From positions 1 to 6,448 of the forward strand of contig JBCDBH010000340.1 in NCBI GenBank assembly GCA_039184055.1: 6,448 nt of DNA, in the 5' to 3' direction. The notes beneath the pieces are model-generated. The model was given only the letters and a program-made list of their open reading frames with translations. It did not search any database and was not told the origin of the DNA. Positions 1 through 5,611 of this stretch are shown one piece after another. This DNA comes from JBCDBH01 sp039184055. Lineage in GTDB: Bacteria > Acidobacteriota > Thermoanaerobaculia > Multivoradales > J023. The position numbers and the translations under genes are program-made. The stretch's first letter is position 1; every line of letters begins with the position of its first letter.

Positions 1-175
1 CCCAATCGGGCTTGAGCAAAACGACCCCGAGCAGCCCGTTGTGACTCTCGTCGAGCATGAGGGACTCGACGATTTCACGGTCTTCAGCGTCGAATTGCAA
101 CGACAGCTCGGTGTTCGGAAAGCACACCATGTCCGCGAGCGGGATGAGGGGGAGATGGATCTTCGGTTTGCTCAT
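1..175 (-). CDS. LON substrate-binding domain protein, N-terminal part (partial)
   Basis: The first 58 residues of a protein that runs off the low-coordinate edge. They start MSKPKIHLPLIPLADMVCFP and reach GLLGVVLLKPDW. The LPLIPL-D-V-FP pattern, the following acidic segment and the GVVLLKP strand match the start of the LON substrate-binding domain (the N-terminal domain of Lon protease, also found alone). The LLKP-D-W ending of this stretch resembles the stand-alone LON-domain proteins (about 200 residues, function poorly known) more than full Lon protease, but the missing C-terminus leaves this open. The ATG at 175-173 is preferred because the next in-frame ATG (codon 16) would remove the conserved IPL strand. 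It lies 9 bases after the stop of the upstream DUF2283-like gene. The only AGG is just 2 bases from the ATG, so initiation by translational coupling is likely. No signal peptide is seen. The domain call is fairly sure; a role with the upstream toxin genes is speculation. Confidence 0.8.
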   Translation of the reverse strand, partial: MSKPKIHLPLIPLADMVCFPNTELSLQFDAEDREIVESLMLDESHNGLLGVVLLKPDW

Positions 176-184
176 GACCTGACG

Positions 185-418
185 CTAGCAGATTTCGATG
201 CCCCAGACGCGTCCCTCACGATCACGGTCTATCACCAGCTGCGCGCCGTCGATCATCTCGAAAACTTCGGAATCGAGCTGCCCGGGGCGGCCGTCTTCGG
301 CGTCACCAAAGGCGATGTAGAGCGCCTGCTCGGCTCCCACACCCTTGCGGATTTTGGTGCCGTAACCGGGTGCATTTTCGAGTACGACGACGAGATCGGA
401 CCATGCAATTCGAGCCAT
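185..418 (-). CDS. Small DUF2283-like protein, candidate immunity protein for the RHS toxin
   Basis: A 77-residue acidic cytosolic protein with no signal peptide or membrane segment. The central ALYIAFGDAED (residues 32-42) and the C-terminal MIDGAQLVIDRDREGRVWGI (55-74) match the DUF2283 pattern: a DALYI-like strand, then a 'D-x-D-x-x-G-x-V-x-GIEI' end. DUF2283 proteins are usually about 60-75 residues; the first 25 or so residues here form a modest extension. The ATG at 418-416 is the only sensible start, since the conserved part follows it directly and a GAGGG ribosome site lies 5 bases upstream. The frame stays open upstream inside the RHS gene, but that stretch is arginine-rich shadow sequence. 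The gene begins 8 bases after the RHS stop, the usual place of an immunity gene. From position and family I infer that it neutralises the DUF4258-like RHS tip in the cytoplasm. The family call is good; the immunity role is inference. Confidence 0.78.
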   Translation of the reverse strand: MARIAWSDLVVVLENAPGYGTKIRKGVGAEQALYIAFGDAEDGRPGQLDSEVFEMIDGAQLVIDRDREGRVWGIEIC

Positions 419-423
419 CGAGA

Positions 424-428
424 CCCTC
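424..428 (-). promoter_or_regulatory. Ribosome binding site of the DUF2283-like gene
   Basis: GAGGG on the minus strand, 5 bases before the ATG at 418. It overlaps the TGA stop (429-427) of the RHS gene, so ribosomes finishing the toxin would sit on the start region of the immunity candidate. This suggests coupled synthesis and fixes the start codon. Confidence 0.7.
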
Positions 429-3400
429 AGGGCAATGCGATGTAGCGTGCTTGACCACCGTACCGCGCGGTGGCGTTGAAGGCCCGCATACGGGTCACGG
501 TGGCGACTTGGTGGGTGAACGGGTTGGTGGTGACGACAAGGCTCCGGCCGCTCGCCATACCCCCGTTGAGGACGTGGGCGACGGTGCCGGTGCGGCGATC
601 GAGATAGCGGGTGCCGCGTTCGACGGCGCGTCGCACCATGGCGCGGGTCACCCCACGTTCGGCCATCTCGGTGGCGGCGTGAGCGCTCAATTGGAGACTG
701 GTCGAGGCGGCGGCGCGCCCGGCGCTCTGACCGCTGACTCGGAGCGCGGTGCCACCGAGATTGAAGAGCTCGAGCGGCGCGGCGAGAAAGAGCATGGAGA
801 TCTCGACGACGGCGAGCTCGAGCACTTCGGTGGCTTGACGCGCGCCACCGATCTCCGACATCACCCGACAGCCGAAATCGCGACACGGTGCGCGTCCGAC
901 GACCTGAGGCAGCATGCGCACCGGGGTCGGTGGCGGTGGCGCGGCGTCAGTGCCGAGGCTGTAGTACCACTGCTGACCGGCGAAGAGACGATCGGCGATC
1001 CCGGTGTCGTTGATCTCGTTGGCGTAGACCGTGATGGTGTCGCTGAACTTGAGCTTGGGCTGCATGCCGAAGCGATCGAGATAACGCAGTGGATCACCGA
1101 GACCGTAAAGATAACGGTTCCAGCTGCGCGGCACACGTGGATCACCGAGTAGAGGATCCGGGCTCAGGAAACGACCGGTGATGGGGTCGATATAGCGCGC
1201 GTGCAAATAGTCGAGCCCATCGCGCTCGTGCCCGGTGAACCGCAGTCGTAGCTCGTCGAGCGCGGGGCTCGAGCCGGCGTCCTGACCAAAGGGGAGGAAG
1301 TCGAGCGCGCCCACCACGTCGCCCATGTCGTCGGTGATCTGTCGTGGCGAGCCGAGGTGGTCAGGATGGAGAAAGAGGGTGGTTTCGCCTGTCTCGACAC
1401 CGGGCACCGCGTCGATATTGGGCACTACCAAGGCCAGCGGCACGCCCTCACGGTGCACCGCGTCGGCCTGCCAATGCCATCCGCCACCCCATTCGTGGCG
1501 GATCTCGCGCAAGAGCCGACCGTCGAGATCGCGCAACGTCCAGATCTCGACAGGCGCTTCGCCGTTGCAACCGAAAGGCGCGCAATCGATGATCGCCACC
1601 CGTTCGTCGTCGGCGTCGTAGAGATAGGCGCGGTTACGACCGCCGACCCGTGTTTCGAGCAGGGCGCCACCGGCATCCCAGCGCAGGCTGCGACCCCCGT
1701 GGCCGAGCACGCGACCGGCGGCGTCGTAGGTCGCGTCGGTGAGCCGATTGGTGCTCGACGAGACCGGGTAGTGGGTGGTGACGCCGTCGTGGATCAGCGT
1801 TGTGAGATTGCTCTGGGCATCCCAGCCGGCCTGCTGGCTGTGAAGTCCGTCGGTGGTGTCGACCTCACCGCTCACCAGTCGGCCGAGATCGTCATAGCGG
1901 AAACGGGTATCTCCCATTTCGTAGACCTGGCCGTCGCCGTCATAGGCGTAGCGTCCGCTGTCGAGACCGCGATCGGTGGTGATGCGATCCGGGCGACGGA
2001 GACCGCTGTCGGGATCGAGATCGAGATTCCAGGTGGCGCCGTTGGCGTAGGAAATCCGATGCACCAGACCGCCGGCTTGGTAGTCGATGTCGTTCGCGAA
2101 GCCATCGATGGCGGTGAGAAAACCACGACTGCGTCGATGGGTGATCGTGCGCTCGGGCTGCTCGCCACAATCGTGCACGCAGGTCGGATAGTCGAGACTG
2201 GCGAGCTCGCCGTCGGGGTGCCACGCAAAGCCGGTCGCGAAGCGGTAGTCGGTGCCACCCAAGGCGAAGCGAGTCTCGCGACTCGACACGCGACCGCCGC
2301 GGCCAGCATAGGTGTAGTGCTGGCTCACCACTGCGTCGAAAAAGGCCAGGCCCGCGACTTTGAGCGGCAGGCTGACCGGAATGCGATTGTGTCGGTAGCT
2401 GGCGATCAACTTGCCGGCGCGACGATCGGATCCTTGGTTGGTGGCGGCGTAGACGAACGATTCGAGCGGTCGGGATACCCCGTCGATCAGCTCGTCCACC
2501 GCGATCGGTCGACCGGCCGAGTCGAACCGATAGAGCAGACGTGTCGGATCGCCGTCGATCGCTTTCTCGACGATGTTGCCGAAGGCGTCGTGGCGATAGT
2601 GCACCCAACCGTTGCCCGTCGGGCCGAGCTCGGGGTGGCGCTCGGCGAGCAGAAAGCCGCGCTGATCGTGGACAAAGAGCCGTTCGGCTTCACAACCGTC
2701 GCCGATCACGTGGCTGCACACGCGGCTCATACGATCACCGAGATCGTAGTCGTAGCGTGTTTCCACGCCGCCGCAGATCTCGTTCCACGGTTGGCCGTCG
2801 CCTTCGCACACGGCCGCCAACCGGCCGTGGAGATCGGTGACCTCGGTGCGCCAGATCGGGTCGATACGGCCATCCTCACGCATTACCTGGACTTCGCGGC
2901 TCAAGGCACGAACGCCGTGGTAAGTGAAGTGGACCGCTGGGCCCACGGGTGGGGTGACCTGGGCCGGTCGACCGAAGCGGTCGTGATCCAAAAACTCGAC
3001 GACGTGCGGGCTGTTCCATGACGAGCTGGCCACGAGGTTGCCGGCGCTGTCGTAGGTCAGGTGTCGGAGATGTTCTTCGATGCCGCCAGTGGTCGGGAGC
3101 CGTCGGCGTTCCGCCACCGTGCGGCCGAGACCGTCGAGGTGATTGCGGCGCCAGCCGAGCAGATCGTCACCGCTACAGGTGAGCTGGCCCGGTTGGCAGG
3201 CGACCAGCGTGGTTTCGGGCACGCGATTGGGCTGATCGAGCTTGGGCAGCGCAAAGTGCGTGTGCACCCAGGCGTCCGTCTCCGGGCGGATCGAGATCAA
3301 GCGGCCGAGCAGGTCGTAGACCAGGTCGGTGCGCACGCCCGCGCTGTCACGAACCACCCGTGGCAGGCCGGTGGCGACATCGATGTCCAGGTCGCTGAGA

Positions 3401-5484
3401 GTGAGGATGCTGGCGCCAGTGGACGGATCGATCGCCACCGAGCGTTGCAAGGTCCCGGCGCGCCAACGATGCTCGATTTGGTAGCGCGGTGTTGCGGGAA
3501 TCTCGAGCGTGCACAAGGGGCCCGTGGCGAGCGCGCCGCCGCTCGATCCGCTACCAAAGTCACCACCGTGGAATCTCTCGGTGGCGACGAAACCGGTGGC
3601 CCGTCCATCGATGGTCTCGCTGGTGAAGGTGGCGAGCAGATCGTGAGCCGCTTGCTCGGCACCGGCGCGAATCCGCATCCGGGTGAGAAAGCCGGTGTCG
3701 TCGAAACACTGTTCGACCACCGCGCGGGTGTCGTTCTCGGCAACGGTTCGCGTGGCGAAGCGATCGAGCCGCCACGGTGCGGTGTCGTTTGGAAGCGCGA
3801 AGGTGCTGCCGCTGTCGTCACCCGTATCGGGGTCGATCACCAAGCTGCCGTGCAGCGGATTCCAATCGATTTCGACGGTGCGGGCGGCGCCACCCAAGGT
3901 GCCATCGGCCGTCACCCGACGGAATTGTCCGAGTCCGTCGAAATCCTCGAAGCGAAGCTCGCGCCAGCGGTTGGCGTCGTCGTGGTAGACCGTGCGCCGG
4001 GTTGTAACCCGAGGGTTCTGGGCGCGATGCTCACCGCTCATCAGGCCGTCGCTGCCGTAACGAACCCAGGTGGAGCGCATGACGGTGCCGTCGTCGACGC
4101 TGCCTTGCCAGGCACGGGTCGAGAGGAAGAGGTCGCTCGGAACAGCTGGTCCCGGACCACACCGGGTAAACGGCAAACCGTACGACCATCGATAGAGCGC
4201 GAAGGTCGTCGAGAAGAAGTGCTCGGTGTCGTTGCCGAGTGGATCGGTGACCGTGGTGACGTGATGGCACGGCACGCTCGGATCATCGTTTGGTAACGGC
4301 GCGCCACTCGTACCGTAGCCGTAGCGCCAGGTCGAGGTGGGTTGACCGGCCCCCGGGTCGACCGTCTTTTGATCGACACCGATCGCCAAAGAAAAGCGTT
4401 CGGGTAGATCGCCACCCGGATCCTGGGAGCGAAACGGAATCGGTCGGTAGGTCCAGCCGTAGGTCGCGCCCGTGGGGAGTCGCAAGGACGCCATGCCCCC
4501 GGCGAGCACGTCGAGATCGTCGTCGGAACGGTAGTAGTCGAAGGCCCAAAAGCTGCCGTCGGGAAGCTCGATCCGGCTGAGGAGGTCGGTGGCGAGGGTG
4601 CGTGGCGCGCACGACGGACCGATCAGCCGTTGGCGATCGAGGGTTGCTGCTTCGTATTCGAAGCGATAGGTCGCGGTGGCGCCCCCGAACGCGGCGAGCT
4701 CGACGCGTTCGAGCCGCTGGTGGCTGGCATCGCTGAACACCAGCTGTTGGCGACGACCGTGCTGATCCCGTACTTCCCAGACGTGACCGTCGTAGACGAC
4801 GTCGATCCGGTTGTCGAAGCGATCGCGAATCCGCGTCAGCCGTGGGTTGCCGTCGGCGTCGTCACGAAATTCGTGCAGGGTGCCGTCGGGATGCTCCAGG
4901 AGGTGACAGGTTCGATCACCCGAGCTCGTGCACAGGGGGCTGTCGCCGGCGAGTCGACGCAGACGCAAATAGGTGCTGTCGTTGGTGTAGAGGACATCGT
5001 CGCGAGGTGAGCTCGGCGATCCCGGATGGAGCTCGCGATAAAAGGCGTGTCGACTGCCATCGGTGGCGACGTAGACATAGCGCGGGTCGAAATCGTTTGG
5101 ATCCGGCCGTAGCAGCACGCCGAAATGCACCATCCAGCCGAAGCCGGCATTGCTTTGTGGGTCGGCGATCGGGTTGTCGTAGGACTGACCGTCACAGCTC
5201 AGCGACTCGCTATCCCAGCTGTTGGCGTTGTACACGGCGCGCACCGCGAACGCCAGCTCGGGACCGACCGGCGTGGCGGGGCCGATCGGCACGTCGATGA
5301 CGAGATTGCCATTGAAGAGATTGACCGTATCCGGTCCACCTCCCGTCGAACCAGCGACCGTGCCGAGCCCTCGAGCGTGACTCTGGACATCCTGAGCCCC
5401 GGCGGCGGCGGCGAGCAGCCATACCAGCGCGAAGACGAGGAACGCGAAGGAAAAACGGGGGCGGTATGAGAGCGAGGAGTGCAT
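427..5484 (-). CDS. Sec-exported RHS/YD-repeat polymorphic toxin with DUF4258-like C-terminal domain
   Basis: A 1685-residue protein. Parts in order: signal peptide (1-30); N-terminal RHS region with the typical VNLFNGNLVIDVPI motif (about 54-67); shell-forming region with degenerate repeats; clear YD repeats such as YDLLGRL, YDSAGNL, FDSAGRP, YDDLGRL and YDAAGRV (about 713-1303); RHS-associated core (1371-1473: DHLGSPRQITD, LPFGQD, RFTGHERDGLDYLHARYIDP, TGRFLSPDP, NRYLYG); linker with PPPPTP and a hydrophobic stretch (1554-1581); DUF4258-like tip (about 1596-1685). RHS proteins of this kind build a hollow cocoon holding a variable C-terminal toxin. No PAAR or VgrG part is present, so export is probably through Sec, as for WapA-type RHS proteins, rather than type VI secretion. 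The ATG at 5484 is chosen over a TTG seven codons upstream: the TTG has no ribosome site, while the ATG has a weak GGA 5 bases before it and starts a compact signal peptide. Twenty cysteines, many paired, and only seven lysines are unusual. The RHS call is certain; toxicity is inferred. Confidence 0.93.
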   Translation of the reverse strand: MHSSLSYRPRFSFAFLVFALVWLLAAAAGAQDVQSHARGLGTVAGSTGGGPDTVNLFNGNLVIDVPIGPATPVGPELAFAVRAVYNANSWDSESLSCDGQSYDNPIADPQSNAGFGWMVHFGVLLRPDPNDFDPRYVYVATDGSRHAFYRELHPGSPSSPRDDVLYTNDSTYLRLRRLAGDSPLCTSSGDRTCHLLEHPDGTLHEFRDDADGNPRLTRIRDRFDNRIDVVYDGHVWEVRDQHGRRQQLVFSDASHQRLERVELAAFGGATATYRFEYEAATLDRQRLIGPSCAPRTLATDLLSRIELPDGSFWAFDYYRSDDDLDVLAGGMASLRLPTGATYGWTYRPIPFRSQDPGGDLPERFSLAIGVDQKTVDPGAGQPTSTWRYGYGTSGAPLPNDDPSVPCHHVTTVTDPLGNDTEHFFSTTFALYRWSYGLPFTRCGPGPAVPSDLFLSTRAWQGSVDDGTVMRSTWVRYGSDGLMSGEHRAQNPRVTTRRTVYHDDANRWRELRFEDFDGLGQFRRVTADGTLGGAARTVEIDWNPLHGSLVIDPDTGDDSGSTFALPNDTAPWRLDRFATRTVAENDTRAVVEQCFDDTGFLTRMRIRAGAEQAAHDLLATFTSETIDGRATGFVATERFHGGDFGSGSSGGALATGPLCTLEIPATPRYQIEHRWRAGTLQRSVAIDPSTGASILTLSDLDIDVATGLPRVVRDSAGVRTDLVYDLLGRLISIRPETDAWVHTHFALPKLDQPNRVPETTLVACQPGQLTCSGDDLLGWRRNHLDGLGRTVAERRRLPTTGGIEEHLRHLTYDSAGNLVASSSWNSPHVVEFLDHDRFGRPAQVTPPVGPAVHFTYHGVRALSREVQVMREDGRIDPIWRTEVTDLHGRLAAVCEGDGQPWNEICGGVETRYDYDLGDRMSRVCSHVIGDGCEAERLFVHDQRGFLLAERHPELGPTGNGWVHYRHDAFGNIVEKAIDGDPTRLLYRFDSAGRPIAVDELIDGVSRPLESFVYAATNQGSDRRAGKLIASYRHNRIPVSLPLKVAGLAFFDAVVSQHYTYAGRGGRVSSRETRFALGGTDYRFATGFAWHPDGELASLDYPTCVHDCGEQPERTITHRRSRGFLTAIDGFANDIDYQAGGLVHRISYANGATWNLDLDPDSGLRRPDRITTDRGLDSGRYAYDGDGQVYEMGDTRFRYDDLGRLVSGEVDTTDGLHSQQAGWDAQSNLTTLIHDGVTTHYPVSSSTNRLTDATYDAAGRVLGHGGRSLRWDAGGALLETRVGGRNRAYLYDADDERVAIIDCAPFGCNGEAPVEIWTLRDLDGRLLREIRHEWGGGWHWQADAVHREGVPLALVVPNIDAVPGVETGETTLFLHPDHLGSPRQITDDMGDVVGALDFLPFGQDAGSSPALDELRLRFTGHERDGLDYLHARYIDPITGRFLSPDPLLGDPRVPRSWNRYLYGLGDPLRYLDRFGMQPKLKFSDTITVYANEINDTGIADRLFAGQQWYYSLGTDAAPPPPTPVRMLPQVVGRAPCRDFGCRVMSEIGGARQATEVLELAVVEISMLFLAAPLELFNLGGTALRVSGQSAGRAAASTSLQLSAHAATEMAERGVTRAMVRRAVERGTRYLDRRTGTVAHVLNGGMASGRSLVVTTNPFTHQVATVTRMRAFNATARYGGQARYIALP
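430..699 (-). other. DUF4258-like putative toxin tip
   Basis: Residues 1596-1685 of the RHS protein. The pattern is LSAHAATEMAERGVT (S-x-H-A...M...RG-[IV]-[TS]), a helix MVRRAVERG, then a YLDRRTGTVAHVL strand pair, SLVVTTNPFTHQVATVTRMR and a short tail. This order (S-x-H...ERG, a helix ending in G, a D-x-x-T-G-T-V strand, then VV-T-x(n)-V-x-TV-x-R) fits DUF4258, a small domain found alone next to DUF2283 genes and at the ends of large secreted proteins. Candidate active residues by conservation are H1602, R1610, D1629 and R1665. The exact biochemical activity is not established to my knowledge; a nuclease activity would be a guess. There is no lysine in the domain. Confidence 0.7.
742..825 (-). 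other. Hydrophobic segment before the toxin tip
   Basis: Residues about 1554-1581 contain VLELAVVEISMLFLAAPLEL, long and apolar enough for a membrane helix but with three acidic residues. It sits between the proline-rich linker (PPPPTP, near residue 1517) and the tip domain. It could be a hydrophobic part packed inside the RHS shell or a segment that helps the tip cross a membrane. Confidence 0.5.
1066..1374 (-). other. RHS-associated core domain
   Basis: Residues 1371-1473. This conserved block marks the end of the shell and the point after which the sequence becomes variable between family members. Diagnostic parts are DHLGSPRQITD, the LPFGQD turn, GLDYLHARYIDPITGRFLSP and NRYLYGLGDPLRYLD. 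The closing motif P1465-x4-D1470-R-F-G-M keeps the P, D and G of the usual P-x4-DPxG self-cleavage site, but the proline after the aspartate is arginine. Confidence 0.9.
1576..3348 (-). repeat. YD/RHS repeat region (protein repeats)
   Basis: Codes for residues about 713-1303. At least ten degenerate copies of the YD repeat (Y/F/H-D-x-x-G-R/N-L/I/P-x) occur, for example YDLLGRL, YDSAGNL, HDRFGRP, YDLGDRM, HDAFGNI, FDSAGRP, YDGDGQV, YDDLGRL and YDAAGRV. These fold into the beta-strand wrap of the RHS shell. Several copies carry an inserted loop closed by two nearby cysteines. The repeats are protein-level; I see no near-identical DNA repeats. Confidence 0.8.
5395..5484 (-). other. Sec signal peptide of the RHS protein
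   Basis: Residues 1-30 of the RHS protein: a basic N-region (R8, R10), a hydrophobic core FAFLVFALVWLLAAAA, and a signal peptidase I site A-G-A before Q31. No cysteine lies at the cleavage site, so it is not a lipoprotein signal, and there is no twin-arginine motif. The mature protein would begin QDVQSHARG. Confidence 0.85.
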
Positions 5485-5547
5485 CAGAGTCCGGTGAAAG
5501 AGCAACAGTGGCAGCCGTGGGCGAGATCCGTGACGAGACAGATGACG

Positions 5548-5575
5548 ATTCTACCACGCTATGTCGTTTCGACAT
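5548..5575 (-). promoter_or_regulatory. Possible sigma-70-type promoter of the RHS operon
   Basis: On the minus strand TAGAAT (5553-5548) differs from the -10 consensus at one base. Sixteen bases upstream, ATGTCG (5575-5570) matches three of six -35 positions. Transcription would start near 5541 and leave a leader of about 57 bases before the ATG at 5484. The -35 box and spacer lie within the inverted repeat at 5555-5581. This is weak evidence from consensus matching only. Confidence 0.3.
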
Positions 5576-5581
5576 GGCGTG
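5555..5581. repeat. 12-bp inverted repeat with 3-base centre (operator or hairpin)
   Basis: The plus strand reads CACGCTATGTCG, TTT, CGACATGGCGTG. The arms are complementary over 12 positions except one (T5560 opposite G5576: a wobble pair in plus-strand RNA, a C-A mismatch in minus-strand RNA). It lies 30 bases after the regulator stop and 70 bases before the RHS ATG. No T-run follows on either strand, so it is not a textbook intrinsic terminator. Its overlap with the candidate promoter suits a repressor or activator site. A stabilising 3' hairpin for the regulator transcript is the alternative. Confidence 0.65.
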
Positions 5582-5611
5582 ACGGATGCGCTCGGCGTTT
5601 CAGGCGGTCGG

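Noticed and set aside
41..445. A 134-codon plus-strand open frame across the DUF2283-like and LON-domain genes
   Set aside because: It covers two genes with recognisable family motifs on the other strand and shows no motif or ribosome site of its own.
185..886. A 233-codon minus-strand reading of the DUF2283-like gene starting at 886
   Set aside because: The first 156 residues are arginine- and serine-rich, out of frame inside the RHS tip region and without family resemblance. The gene proper starts at the ATG at 418 with a good ribosome site.
1357..3021. A 554-codon open frame on the plus strand, and others at 370-1152 and 3061-4296
   Set aside because: They lie entirely opposite the RHS gene. 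Their products are rich in A, V, G and E without domain motifs, as expected from reverse-complement reading of a GC-rich gene with strongly biased third positions.
5485..5505. TTG at 5505 as the RHS start
   Set aside because: It has no ribosome site and would add seven residues before a signal peptide that is already complete from the ATG at 5484.
5501..5520. A sigma-54-like -24/-12 promoter just before the RHS gene (GG ... TTGCT on the minus strand)
   Set aside because: The GG and GC are separated by 11 bases instead of the strict 10, the -24 box is poor, and the start site would leave almost no leader before the ATG.
5555..5581. Rho-independent terminator after the sigma-54 activator
   Set aside because: The hairpin is strong, but no T-rich tract follows on the minus strand (the next bases are GTAGAATCG), so it was listed as an inverted repeat instead.
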